From Nymphaea colorata (taxonomy: Eukaryota > Streptophyta > Magnoliopsida > Nymphaeales > Nymphaeaceae), in the NCBI RefSeq assembly GCF_008831285.2, contig NC_045143.1:19429655-19493654 (forward strand): a stretch of DNA of 64,000 bases. The letters run 5' to 3'. Of this stretch, positions 33,116-45,560 are shown in pieces. The position numbers and the translations under genes are program-made. The notes beneath the pieces were generated by a model. It was not told the origin of the DNA and ran no database searches. It was given only the letters and a program-made list of their open reading frames with translations. Position 1 is the stretch's first letter; each line of letters opens with the position of its first letter.

Positions 33116-33305
33116 GAATGGCTCAATCTTTCTCAGAAGTCCTTGAAAAAAATGAACAGTTTCACTCATTGAGGTGAAAACAAAAAATCACGATAAAAGA
33201 GCCATTGGATAAAAGTGCAACAAGGAACCTACTGATAAGCACTCACACCAATAACTTGAAAGTGGGCTAATGGAAGATGCAGATGAACATAGCTCTAAAA
33301 AAAGC
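31205..33305. other. Intergenic region between convergent genes, includes the 3' UTRs
   Basis: The EMSY-like 3' UTR follows its stop at 31204 and probably extends several hundred bases; a clear polyadenylation signal was not pinned down. From the other side comes the 3' UTR of the enoyl-ACP reductase gene. An open frame at 31932-32255 has no recognisable domain. A (CT)n microsatellite lies at 33085-33113. Confidence 0.6.
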
Positions 33306-36300
33306 TTAGATTCCCTCACTTTTAGGGTTACCCGCATTTGAGAATACTGGGCTGTCCACTCCCACTCCCATGGCATGCAATCCATTGTCAACATATACAA
33401 CATTTCCGGTCATAGCAGAAGCCATTGGTGATGCTAAGAATGCAGCTACATTGCCAACCTCATCTGCAACATTTCAAACAAAGCATAAATATCAACAGAA
33501 AAGGTTTCCCAGGAGTAGCATTAATATAATCTGCAGACCTGCTAGGAGCTCTTTCGGCAATGGAGCATTTGCTAAGGAATAGTCAATCATCATATCAATG
33601 AACCCAATGGCCTTGGCTGCACGACTTCTCAATGGGCCTAAAATTTCAAAAAAAGAACCATGTTATCTCCTACATGCAAAAGAAACATTTAATAAAATCT
33701 AGAGCAACAGAGATCACTTTTAAAGAAAATAAAACCTCATCTGCTTCATATGGATATATCCTATGATTCTAAAGCTAAAAGGAAAAATACCGGCAGATAT
33801 GGTATTCACTCTAACTTTGTGCTTCCTTCCTGCTTCAAAAGCAAGCACCTGCAAGAGGAAGGGGATGAGTGTGGTACACTAGGAAAGTCTAACAATCCAT
33901 GGTAAACATGCCTAAACTGAAGATGAATGAAATACCCTTGTGTCACTCTCAAGGGCAGCCTTTGCTGAACTCATGCCTCCACCATATCTGCTTTCCCACA
34001 AGCAATAATACATGGTCAGAAAACATTTCAAGTGGAAAGGGTAGGAAGGTCTTGATCATGAATACCCTGGAATGATTTTCTCTGATGCAATATATGTAAG
34101 CGATATAGAGGAGCCACCTGCGAAACATATTAATACAAATATCAAATTTGTTCCATGAATCTCCCTACATGTACCTCAATGTTCACGTCCATAAACCCCA
34201 TGGACATGCACATATGCTTCAGATGAGCGGTTTAAGGCCTTGACAGGAATACCATAAAATAATGTACGACAAAAAGGGTAAAGGGAACTGAGCTTGATTA
34301 TACATGCCTGGGTTCATTATAGGAAGAAAATGCTTAAGCAAAGAAACATAAGAATAACTTGATGCAGAAATTGCTGCAAGGTATCCTCCCCTCGAGGTTT
34401 CCAATAATGGCTTCGTCACCTATCCAAAATATATTACTTAAGAATTGAAAATATATAAGGAAAAAAAAAAGAAACATGAAAAGGGACCACACCTCTGGAC
34501 CATTAGCAAGAGAATGGACAAGGATGTCAATGGTTCCGTAATCACATTTAACACACTCAGCTACCTCCTGAGAACAGATGAAGCTATGTTTAAGAAAGAA
34601 GTACAGTTTGGTTCCATATGCCACCTAAATCAGGTCCAAAAGAGCTTGAATGCGTCCAAAAGAGAACAATCAACTACAGCACAAGCAAATAAAACCAAAA
34701 AGTACCCTAATAAATTCAGAATATCCCCAAAAATATATATCCTGATATAATATTACAACATTGGCACGATAAGATTGCAATATTTTTTGCAAGTTCTTGT
34801 AAAACAAATTCCATAATTATGTATGTTCTTTTGTCTTGGTTTCATTCATGACCTCAGACAGCTTTCATAAATGTTGTATTTTCATAAGCAAAGTACTGCG
34901 GAGACCTATTCTTAGTTCCTTTTCCAATCTTATAACCTCTGCAAGTTTTGAAACTTATGAGACATTGCTTGAGAAAACCACATATTGGAAAAAGTTGGAC
35001 GTAGAGGATAATATTGATGATTATGGTTTTAAGTAGGACTATGACAACCTCACTCCAATAAAATGGAATTAAAGAGAATAAACAACAGAAAGTGTGAGGT
35101 ATAAGGGAAATAGAATGCCTTCAACAATATCTAATCCTGCACTCGGAAATGGAGGAGAAAAGAAAACGCAAAACAGAAATGTTCTGAAGTAAATTGAGAA
35201 CCAGAATAGAACAGTTAGTTAGTTAACCGGTTTATGAATGGATGGACGCAACAATTGCCGCTTCTGGAAGTGAAAAAGAAAAAAAAAAAAACAAAAAACA
35301 TGATATTCATTATGACAACCAAAAACATAGTAGTAAATCCATGTGTGCAAGGGTAGAACAATGAGTGATATCATAGACTTCTGATATTATTTTGGGTAAA
35401 CTTGTTAAGATCTTGACAAATCGAATAGCGGTTTCCATCCAAATAATTTATGAGCATTGGAACTTAATGGCCTAATAAATTCTAAGGTGTTGAAATATCA
35501 AAGCAATATCACATACCTGAACTGTCCAATTTGAGGATCCAGCATATCTTTTGTTTGTTTTGACCTGGACAGATTCAATCAATAATCAACTCAAGATTAT
35601 GTTGTTCCAAAAGATAAAGAGAATAGATATGTCAAGCAACAAACAAAAATGTTTCCAGTTCTACATCTTCAGGGACATCCTCAGGGCAGTCATAAACTGC
35701 ATCCAAAGCATAAACTTTGGCTATCTCCATCAAAGAACCATTAGGCAATCTGTAAATAGAACGTTGAGATGGCAACAGTTAAGTTCAGCAAGGATGCAGT
35801 CTTTGCACATGAAAAAGTTAAAAAAATGACTAGAAATTTGATTTCTTACAAACGTGACTCGTCAAATTTTCCACGTCTCAAGCTTGTCTCAAAGATATTA
35901 AGTGCCTGCAAAATAAAACAAAATAAAATAAAGGAAGACCACAAAATCAGCTCATGATGTTTAAAGCCACTGAAGAAATACCAAATAGTCTCACTTACAG
36001 GCACCCAGGTTCCAAGCAGGATCTCAGCTCCAGCAGCAGCAAGGGACTTTGCAATTGCCCAACCATAACCATTGTCATCAGCGACTCCAGCAATAAATGC
36101 CCTTTTACCTAACATTACCGAATGTACAAGATGTAAACAAAAGGACATCTGCCAGAATGGAACTATGAGATGTATCTACGTAATTATCAGTTCATCTTGC
36201 TCTAGACATTAAATTAACAGTGAGGCAACAAACTTGTTTGTGCACTAGCTCATGAATTCCAAATCCGGATCATGGTTCGGTTATCAGTTCCTATGGTATG

Positions 36301-37017
36301 GTTGTGAAGTTTTGGTTTTTTTTTTCTTCGTGAAGAATGGAGAAGTATACCAAAAAAAGAAAGTATCATAAAAGGAGAAAGAGTTCTCATCTAACAATTG
36401 TCAATAAAGATTGTTAGCATGTCTTATCTTCCTTCAGCAGTAATAACTGGGATGGACTCTAGGGAAAAGAAAGGCTCCATTGAGTATTCATAGAAGGCAG
36501 GCAGCAGTATCTGACACAGATAGACACAGAAATTGACATACACAAAGGTCTCTCTAGTTTCAAAAAACAAACATCCAGTAGCTTTTGACATTCACGGAAA
36601 AGAAAATAAGTCCGTGTAGAGTGTAGTCCAAGCTTAGCGTGTTCTTAAATTCGGACTTTTCAATCGAATCATTCTACCCAGAGCCCATCTGACAAAAAAA
36701 TCATTAATTGCATAGGCTAAACATAAAAGGAGAAACGATGTCTGACCCCTAAGATCAAGAGATGAAGTGGCAGAGAACGCATCCCCATTTACGCCAGACA
36801 TAGCCTTGGTCACAACCCTCTCATGCTTCCTGGCCTGCTTCACGTAGCACCTACTCAGTGCAGGTGCTGATGAAATAAAAGAACTCGAAATCTTAATGTT
36901 AGAATATCCTCCAAAATCCGTTCTGAGCACTGCAAAGCCTGGCTTCACAAGCTTGCCGGAAGAAACATAAGGCCTGGAAGTAGCAATTTGGAGCTTTGAC
37001 GCCGTTGCAGCAGCCAT
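33306..37017 (-). CDS. MOD1: Enoyl-[acyl-carrier-protein] reductase (NADH), chloroplastic, 391 aa, 12 coding exons
   Basis: Exons, 5' to 3': 37017-36747, 36108-35999, 35905-35850, 35749-35665, 35564-35517, 34567-34493, 34419-34308, 34117-34066, 33987-33936, 33848-33791, 33637-33539, 33463-33306. They sum to 392 codons including TAA with no phase conflict. The enzyme reduces the enoyl-ACP double bond with NADH, the last step of each plastid fatty-acid synthase cycle. The first ~75 residues are Ser/Ala/Lys-rich and fit a plastid transit peptide. The NAD-binding segment [20 protein letters not shown] follows at about 98-118. Catalytic Tyr271 and Lys279 sit in YGGGMSSAK, the spacing seen in the Brassica enzyme, and the C-terminus has the typical [19 protein letters not shown] is taken as the start because it aligns with Arabidopsis MOD1 (390 aa); an in-frame ATG five codons upstream is less likely. 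The intron after exon 7 has a GC donor; the others are GT-AG. Confidence 0.97.
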
Positions 37018-37900
37018 TCTCAACAGATACAAAACCAGTTTGAATAACTATACACAACCTGTTCGCAGGATCAAAAGACAAAAAGTGAAAAACTACGCTT
37101 AAAGAACAAACAGCACGGTACACAAGAGCAGATCAACCAGCAATATATCAAATTTCTGGAACATCAACCGAGCATGGAAAATCAGAAATGAAATTCTTAA
37201 CAGATTTAAGCAAGAACAGCAGCTCTATTTTGACGTATGAGCATCGAAACGCGACCAACAATAGGATAAAAAACATAAGAATCAGATCCACAGGACGTGG
37301 AGCGATTAGAACAAAAATCTCTGCGCGTGAGGAGCACAACGAGCAACATTTTCAAACGCATCGCAGAAAAACGAAGACATCAGGTGAACTTTCGAACAAG
37401 TAAAAGGTAGAAATCACCATATTTTCTCGAAACACAAAAAGAAACGCCTCAAAAAGAGCAAAAAAGGACTCGGCATTTGCTTCATTTCGACAAAGAGACC
37501 TTATTTACTAGTATACAAAGATACTTGAAAAACACAGGGTTCTGCACAAATACCCAACATAACAACGAAGAACTAAACAAATCCAAGTAACATTCCAAAA
37601 ACAATGGAAACAAAACAAATCGAAGCTATGTTTCGTCCTTATCGCTGAAATCTGCCAAAACGTAAAAGAAACCAGAAAGCGAACCGTCTCCCTGTAGATT
37701 TACTTCTCCAGAACGGAAGACAGAGAGGGGAAGAGAAAGAGAAGAACCATTCATACCTTTCCTGCAGCTCTGGAAGCTGGGGAACTCCGCCGTTTCACTC
37801 CTTCCAAAGTCTCCTATGCTCTCGAAGGGCAGTTGTGAGGTTCTTCACCCCACTCAAACAGCGTGTTCCCGTCGATGAGAACGAGGAAATCGCGTTCTCT
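37018..37900 (-). other. 5' leader of the enoyl-ACP reductase gene with probable leader intron
   Basis: On the minus strand a donor GGAAAG|GTATGAATG at 37756 and an acceptor GCGAACAG ending at 37059 would remove a 698-base leader intron, leaving a 41-base second leader exon before the ATG. The first leader exon would start near 37830-37900. Arabidopsis MOD1 also has a leader intron by my recollection. No strong TATA box is evident. Inference from signals only. Confidence 0.5.
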
Positions 37901-38129
37901 CAGTACTTAAAAGAGCTCTGCATCTGAGCCGTGCATTCGTCACATCAACGGCCAGAGATGGACACGGAAAGAAAGAGAAAACCTCATTGGGGTCACACTC
38001 GAACCTGAGAGCTGTTACGGATAATATTTCAGAATGGCCCCTGTCTTATAGATAATATTGTAAAAAGAGCATTTTTCTCGTTTTTTTAATTTTATGCAGT
38101 ATGGTAAGGGCGTGAGGCAAACTTAGGTG

Positions 38130-38299
38130 CAGGGGTGGAGCTTTGTCTTAGGAGTCAAATTATAGTTTCAAAGCGTTAATGTGGATTAAAATAAAAATCT
38201 TCAAAATTTTTATATATATTAAACTTTTTTTTAAAATTTACATTTAAACTTTCAAAATTTTTAAAATCTGAGGGGGGCCAAAGCCCTTGCCGGCCCCTG
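38130..38299. mobile_element. hAT-type MITE, 170 bp
   Basis: The ends are CAGGGGTGG and CCGGCCCCTG (reverse complement CAGGGGCCGG), flanked by 8-bp repeats CTTAGGTG (38122-38129) and CTTGGGTG (38300-38307), 7 of 8 identical. The CAGGGGYGG terminus is a common plant hAT MITE end. No coding capacity. Confidence 0.85.
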
Positions 38300-38307
38300 C
38301 TTGGGTG

Positions 38308-40000
38308 TTACAAGTGGATTGAAAATGTTTATGATCGCAGATGAAATGTCATAACAAACAATATGATTTGTTCATGAACATGTGTCAGTCTTTGACCACC
38401 ACTACAAAATATCCCATAAACTTGTGACAGGCATTGTTTTAGAATGTGACATTTAAAACTTCTATAATTTACAGTTATTTCCGCAAAAGTTTTCTTCCAA
38501 TCATAATAATCAATACATTCCTAAGGAGTAGAGTACACAAGATGGCAAAACCGCTCACACTCAAAAGGTCCAAAGTTCTTTTCTAAGCTACAAACAAAGA
38601 CAAGCATGGTACTTGAGTTGAAAGATGTACCATATGTCTATCTAAGCCGTTAAAAGTTTTATCTTTAAAATGGTTTTCCGAAAGTCAACATTAAGAAAAC
38701 ACATTTTTTTTTGCAATGTGTACATTGAATTTTTTGAGAACAAAAGAAGGTGATAGTTACTTGGACATAGAGATTGCATATTTATAATTGATGATCTGAT
38801 TTTGTAAAACACAACTTGAGATTATGGTGTCTACTGATCAGATTGCAGCCTCAGTAAAAATCAAACAAATTAGGGAAACCAAAGATGTTTGACTTTTCAT
38901 TTTTGGAATACAAAAAACCCAGTTTTTCAGATCAATGGATCTTGATATTCTCGATGAGTAGTAGAGATCACAGGATCCACGACTAGCAAACACACCGTGA
39001 AGAAAACAACTTTGTGAAAAAGAATGGAACTGCCCAAATTTCATGTATGCCAGAACAAGGTTTCTCCAATAAAAAATTTTGCAAAAAAAAAAAAAAATTA
39101 GCTTCTATACAATTTTGAGAAAAACAAGTACTTGTTATAATTTTCAAAATGGTCCTCCGTAAAAATTTTGGAAAAATATAATTTAACTTCTATAAAACTG
39201 TCAAAAGTGTGGTTCTGCCCGCTCAAAAAATACACAAACACTGACGACACGCGACAAACTATATTATATGTCATCAAGTGGTTGAGTCGCCCTCGGGCCA
39301 TCCCGAAATATGTTCCAATGCTAAGACTGAAAATGGAATTAGGTGGAAGAATTGGCCGTTTTCGCAACTTGTGAATGAATATTCTACTCGGGACTTGAGG
39401 TTGGGTTCGTATGTTTTTACAGACCCGATCCGTTTGCACCCTCAGCCCCGAGCGCGGCCGTTCAAATTTAAATGAGCATGCAATGCAAGCGAACTGCGAA
39501 GCCAAAGCGATATATAAGTGCTCATTCTGACCTAATTTTGAAGTCTATCTCGTTTGGTGATGGTTGGTTGGCCAAACCACCAAACTTTTTACCACACTCT
39601 GCCTGATAACTTGTTCTTTTGTGTTGAAACTGAAAGAAATTTGTGCAGCAATTTTTTTTAAAAAAATCCTAATATAAGAACTATGGATATTTGTCTAAAG
39701 AAGAGTTCTTTATTGATCAAATCAACGATCAGAGGATTGCAAAAATAATGAAGAAAAAAAAAGTGAGGTCAATTTATGAATCAAAACATAAGAATCACAA
39801 AGTAAATTTATACGGTTTTTATAAATTTTACTGCTTAGAAGAACTGATGAACAAAACTTTGATTCAGTTGTGACTTTGTTTTGAGCTTTGTTCCGGTGAT
39901 TTTTTTTTTTTTCAAAACATGCTAATTAAGCATTTTGTCACATAATACAATTTTATATATTCTTATGACGTTGTTGTACTTGTTATCTATCATCTTTTAT
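38308..40000. other. Intergenic, no gene recognised
   Basis: AT-rich. A slightly GC-richer patch at 39280-39480 contains an open frame of low-confidence transposon character (CCCGATCCG text), otherwise nothing recognisable. Confidence 0.5.
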
Positions 40001-40318
40001 GGGCCATTTGGATGACAACCCAAAACCAGGTTTTGGACAACATTCTGGGTTTTGGTTTTGCCTCCAAAACACCATTTCAAGTGTGTTTGGGTGACACTAA
40101 AACTGGATCTTATCAAAACTGAATTTTGGCAGAACATGGCTTTCGTACAAGAGCTAAAATACCTGTCTCCCCCATGTTTTTAAGGCAAAATTGAATTTTG
40201 TCTCCTTCCCAAGTTTTGGTCTTATCATCTGAACATCCAAATCAAATTTTCAAAATAGGGTGTTTAACCAGGTTTCCACAAAATTAAATTTTTTGAGGGT
40301 CTTCATCCAAACACACCC
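40001..40318. mobile_element. MITE with GGGCCATTTGGATGA-type ends, 318 bp
   Basis: Left end GGGCCATTTGGATGACAACC and right end (reverse complement) GGGTGTGTTTGGATGAAGAC form an imperfect inverted repeat. The interior has further self-complementary AAAACCAGGTTTTGG/AACCAGGTTT text. The right end is followed by TTA; on the left TTA lies one base away, so the target duplication and superfamily (Tourist-like or hAT) are unsettled. Confidence 0.65.
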
Positions 40319-41756
40319 TTAAAGTTCTCACATTGGTTTCTTTCTTGAGCCCAACTTTTCTCTTAGTTGTATACTTTTGATATATTTGTTATTCTACTTA
40401 TAGATTAACTTTCATATGCTTATGAAAATTAAGGGAGTGTCGGTATTTGGCAATAGTATCCTTTTGCAGTAGTTGGCTCTTTTTATAGGCTAGTTAGCCA
40501 AAAAAAAAAACACATTTCTATTCATTATATCAAAGAGTTGGCATAAACTATTTGACATTAAGAGTAAAGGTTGTGATAATGAAGTACTATTGTTTGGTGA
40601 AGATGGTATGGTTAGGTTGGTATCTTCTGGACATCAAATTATTTAAAGAGGTTTTCATGAGATAAACGAATGATCACCTTAATGTCTTATGAATTTTATA
40701 TATTCGTAGATTACATTAGTCATCTTGTCAAACTAGTAGAAATGAGTTCCTTAGATAGATGCACGGCTTGTCTAAATAGCATAAATAAGTTCACTAAATA
40801 GTTATTTATTGGAAATGAACGTTGAAAGACCACCTAGGTACCCAGTTACACTCAAAAAATTGAATCTAAAGCATAAGCTTCATCCACAACATGAGGATGG
40901 AAAAACATATATACACATTGTCAGTTTTTATATGGTCTGAAGGCAATTTTTTTTTTTTAAAGTGTTGAAAGGCCAGAAATAAAGTTCATGTGAACATCAG
41001 GGATAGAAAAATATTATCACTGAAAAGTCATTATTCTGATTTGCTTTTGTTCTACTGGCTTTGAGAAAAAAAAAATTATGTCAAAATTTAGTGATATATT
41101 AATTGAACTTCTACTGGCTTTGAGAAAAAAATATGTCAAAATTTAGTGATATATTAATTGAATTATGTGGTTTCTTTTAAGGACCTATGCACTAAAGTTG
41201 TGAAGGAAAATAAAATAAAGTTGTGAGAAATATGTGTTCCTATTAAATGGGAAAAAGAAAGTTTTCTAAGCGTCCTTTGACATTATAATATGTTTACCTA
41301 TGCATTTTGCACAAGAAATTATGTTAGGCAGCCATGTACATAAACTACCATTTGATGATATGCAATTATTTTGTTTCAATTGTATTACCTAAATTACAAA
41401 TGAAATTTGATAAGTGATATAATTATTAGTTATAACTACACATTCAAATACATTAGGCACTTGCAAAACTTTTGTCACTAGTGTGCAATAGAAGTCAATG
41501 AGATGAACCTATTGTTGAAGGATATTTAGCAAGGGACTACTGATAATGATGGTATACATGTTTGCCTAGTGTGGAAACTCAATCTAACAAGCCAACTAGA
41601 AATTATGAATTTTTTTTATAGTAAACACCATTGTAGACAAATTAAGGTAATGCTTTAGGAGGAAATGAGACATTAAATGTGGAAACATATATATTGTTAG
41701 GTCATTGTAATACAAGTTTATATTTGAGTAAGAAATTTATTTAGTGAACCATTACT

Positions 41757-41787
<31 letters not shown>

Positions 41788-42890
41788 ATTTTGATGTAAT
41801 GTGTATGTAAAACTGTAACTTACATTAGATCTTATCAAAAAGTCATATCTTAAAGGGGGTGCTTAGGAAGCATAACACTTTCATAAGGTGCAGCTTTTGG
41901 AATTGATTCAAGATCATATAAACTAGAACCGTTACACTTTATTACAGTATTTTACAAGTACAATTTTTTTTGACATCTTTGTGTTTGCAAATTCGCAAAT
42001 TATGCATATAAGACTCAATATTAATGCTTAATTATGAGCTTCTCAATATCTTCAAAATATTGTAAAAAAGTACAATGGTTATGTTACAAATAAGTATATA
42101 TTTGATACTAAAAATACACATAAGTAAAAGAAAGCTCAAACTAGTGACGCTATGGTGAAGGGATAAAGCCTAAATTTTTCAAGTGATAGAAACAAAACTC
42201 CAATTGCTGATAAAGTAAACTTAATGGGTTATCATAAATATAATTAAAATAAATTTCATATTAATGTACTATCTTATTTAAATGTCAATGGTTTGATGTC
42301 CTTAATACATTAACTGTGATGATGACATACATACATTTCATACATTGACTTGCAGTGGAAGTGGACATTCAATGGCAAAAAATTTTGCCTATGTAATTGG
42401 CATATGGCTTGACCTATCCTATGTACACACTATAAAGATTGCCCGCATAAGTGGTGCATGGTAATGCATGGTATGATCTGTCATCAGTAGAGAATATACT
42501 CTATTAAAGTAGTGACATAGGTGAGCATTGATCCAAGAATGTTTAGTATAAGTCTCAATAACAACATATAATACTAACAACATATAATACAAATATACAT
42601 GAACTATCATATGCAAACGCTATTCATATTTACAGAAGTCATATCTAAAAAAAAAAAAGTTGGGGCATTTATTGAACACACAAAGCAAAATATTGATGAC
42701 ATCATCCTTTATCCTATAATCACCCATGATCTTAGACTGGCATCTTGAACAGTGAGCACAATCATATGCCTAGTGAGGAATTGTAAGGAAATAGGATTAA
42801 AATGTCAGAACTGTCAGAGTAAGAGAAAATAAAAAACAATAATGGAAACCCTCAAATATATAGATGCTCAGTGTATGGAAAACACCTATG
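40319..42890. other. Intergenic, no gene recognised
   Basis: AT-rich sequence with a 59-bp tandem duplication at 41050-41163 and a (TA)n tract at about 41757-41782. No domain-bearing open frame. Confidence 0.5.
41050..41163. repeat. 59-bp tandem duplication
   Basis: TTCTACTGGCTTTGAGAAAA begins both copies (41050 and 41109), each continuing ATGTCAAAATTTAGTGATAT. They differ mainly in the length of the A run. Confidence 0.93.
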
Positions 42891-42921
<31 letters not shown>

Positions 42922-43006
42922 ACTCTTTAAACACAAGTCAAGTGAATGAGGTTCCCTCTTATTATATATATAGATATATCTATATCTATATATATATATA
43001 TATATA
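42891..43006. repeat. Microsatellites (CT)n and (AT/ATAG)n
   Basis: (CT)n at 42891-42917 and an interrupted AT/TATC tract at 42961-43006. Confidence 0.95.
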
Positions 43007-43029
43007 AACATGACGTAGTGAGCAGTCAT

Positions 43030-43281
43030 AGGTAGACAACTAAGAAGTACATCCTTTGCCTGCTGGTATTGTAATCTTGAAATAGGTCTTAACACTGTGT
43101 CCTGGCTTACCGCTGAACTGACAGTAATTATCCATTGGCTATTATCAGTACTTCGTCCATTTCCTCTTCCACGATAGGACAATTTATTTCTTTGCTGATT
43201 GTAGTTATCGATTCCAACATATGCTTTGTTGGCAATATTCATGACAGGAGCATTATCACCCGCATCATGATCAGCTTCCAT
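43030..43281 (-). pseudogene. Ty1-copia gag fragment with a degenerate zinc knuckle
   Basis: On the minus strand the frame from ATG 43281 reads an acidic start (MEADHDAGDN), then an Arg/Gly-rich segment (YRGRGNGRSTDN). After a frame shift near 43130 it continues NYCQFSGKPGHSVKTYFK, the layout of a CCHC retroviral-type knuckle in which the second and last Cys are replaced by Ser and Tyr. It is a dead gag remnant on the same strand as the gag piece at 45560-46163 and may be the C-terminal part of the same element, separated by a 2.3-kb insertion. Confidence 0.65.
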
Positions 43282-43539
43282 GATTTGATGTTAATAAGAA
43301 AAAGGCCATGAAGCACGTTAAAGAGATCGAGTTCTTTCCAGTAGATAGATGTTTTCAAAGGTCCATACTTGATGGAAGATTTACAAGTATATGCAAAACT
43401 GCATTGTCGTGTTCTTGGACAGGTTTTGATGCCATGAGTAACTAATGGCCTATCGTTCTTCCTTCAGTTGCATCACTCTAGAATGTGAGTGAGTAGCATA
43501 GGCCGAGCCAAGGGGAGTTGCCAGGCACCATGAACTCAA

Positions 43540-43870
43540 CCTAGAAAAATTTACATTGTAAATCTCTAAAATTTTCTGCCTGACTAGATTTTGGACTAGG
43601 CTCTAGTGAACTCGAATCCAATCCACAGCCCTTTCGTCCCGAATCCTTGCCCTATTTCAAAATAAAAAAACACAGAGGGAGGGTGCGGTTGACTTTAAAA
43701 AACTGTTGCCTCTCATGATTGCCCAACTTCAGTTTGCTGGCCACCGTTGGTTTGAACTACCAGTTGCCATCACCTGCCGGACTGCCACCCACGGCACTGC
43801 TGCCTGTCAGAGACCAGCTGTGCCTACCTGGCTAGCTATGCCTGCACGCTTGAGGGAGATGCATGCAAAG
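43540..43870 (-). repeat. Inverted-repeat arm (partner at 46890-47115)
   Basis: Its reverse complement contains ATAGGGCAAGGATTCGGGAC, GGGCTGTGGATTGGATTCG, CCTAGTCCAAAATCTA and GAAAATTTTAGAGATTTA, matched in the same order at 46999-47107. CCAGCTGTGCCT and GCTTGAGGGAGA at 43817-43860 also have counterparts near 46910-46940. Confidence 0.8.
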
Positions 43871-44706
43871 ACAAGGAGTTGGGACAGCGGGTGTTCGCAG
43901 CATCTGCCGTCGCTGCTGGGACTACTATCGTTGTCTGGACTGGACTGCCACTGATCGCCTTGTCCATTGTCCGTCGGAGGTTCGATATGAGGTTAGGTCT
44001 CCCATCTCCATCTTCTTATTTCTTCTTCTTCTAGGATGAAAGGTATCATATTCGTTCTTTTGATTTCCCACTGCCAAAATGTCGTCATATTCATTATGAT
44101 TTTTTTCTTCTCAGTTGTCCTTGTTTGGTGCTTGCTAAAGCTTAATGGGGGACTGTTGTCTGTTGCAGTGCCTGTTGAAGCCTCTTGGCAATTCCCTCAC
44201 TCCTCTTAAATTTGTTTTTTTGTTTTGAGTTAAGCATGTAATTAGTCTAAGTGGCCCCTTTTGATTGACTTTTGTATTTCAATGTGAGGGTTTTCAATTT
44301 TAGTATGCATATTTGGGGGTTTTTTATTTGTCATGGACTCATTTGTGAATTAGGGGGGTTTGATTAAGATTATGGCTTCTAATTTTCCCCTTACAAATTT
44401 CAGATTAGTATATGTCATATTAATTATTTTATGTAGTTATGGTTTTATAATTTTATTTGCATTCTTTTCTTGATATTCTTAGATTAATGTAGAAAAGTGG
44501 GACATTGTATATCATATTAGTAAAAAAATATAATATCTAACTAGAGCTATGCTGTGATATGGACCATATTAACAAGTTCTTGATTGTTGTAATATCATGG
44601 GCTGTGATTGGTTAGTTAGTTTATTATACTTGAGCTCATTCTTGGCTAATTTGAATCTTATTGTCTATTTTAATTTTTAGATTTGTCCTGTAAATTCATT
44701 GAGAAG

Positions 44707-45560
44707 ATGATGAAAAACATTCATGATTATTTTAAAAAAGAAAACAAGTTATTGAACAAAATGGCTAGAGAGAAAGCCCAAATGCTGGAAAGCTAGAAAA
44801 CAAAGATGCTACTACTGCGGGTTGTTCTAATATGAAAGCACTTGATGTTGGTTTTTTTGAATCTGATTCTTTACCTTTTAAGTATTAAAAAATTCAAACT
44901 GCAAAAAGCATCGTGCATGTTTTATGTTATGACGTCTTATATGAGAGATGAAGTTAGGTAAGATTATATTAATTATGACCTATATCAACACAAGCAAACA
45001 CAAGCTTCACAAGTATCCATTGTGAGGTCCTAGATCATCCTCATAAATTTTAGATTTCATGGTTTCAAAGATTTTTATGGTTAGAATATTCTCTCAAGAT
45101 AGATAATGCATATTGTTGTCATGTTATCTTTTCAGCACTCTTCCTTCAAATGGTAGTCCTTTAATACTGACCAATTCAAAGACTGCAAGAAGGTAGGAGG
45201 TAATGAAAAACATGTACACTTAGTAGTCATGAGTCGTCAAGTCAAAATTGGCTCCACAATATAAATGTGCGAGCATATAATACTTAAGTCATCAAAACAA
45301 ACACATAGATAAAATGATTGGAAAACAAAGTTCATAGTATGCTTAGAACAACAACTTGAAAATAAAGACATTTTTCGATGATATTAGTTGGTTTGCATTT
45401 TAGGTTTGTACTTTTGGAGGTCATGATGGAAGAAAGTTCATGTTCATTAAATCAATGTAGTTTTATTGAGTTCATTAAAACTTTGGCTAGTTATAATGAC
45501 AAAGTTGTAAACATTATTTTGAATAATGCCCCAAAGAATGCTAAATAAATATCACCAATC
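44707..45560 (+). pseudogene. Remnant of a TTF-type (DUF4371) hAT transposase
   Basis: ATG 44707 starts MMKNIHDYFKKENKLLNKMA, the usual kind of N-terminus of plant zinc-finger TTF/ZMYM-like hAT proteins, and stops after 29 codons. Further on, 45400-45545 reads (with one frame change) FGGHD ... SLNQCSFIEFIKTLASYND ... IILNNAPKNAK, then a stop followed by ISPI. This matches the DUF4371 segment of that family. The intervening zinc-finger part is not recognisable, and the region breaks off at about 45560 against copia gag sequence. Heavily decayed. Confidence 0.65.

Noticed and set aside
38398-38412. CACTACAAAATATC, like a CACTA transposon end
   Set aside because: No matching opposite end or 3-bp target duplication could be found in the window.
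39098-39505. 135-codon minus-strand frame
   Set aside because: No domain; the GC-richer part resembles dispersed transposon text rather than a gene.
43706-43954. 82-codon plus-strand frame in a GC-rich patch
   Set aside because: It overlaps an inverted-repeat arm shared with 46.9-47.1 kb and is probably the non-coding 5' region of a transposon.
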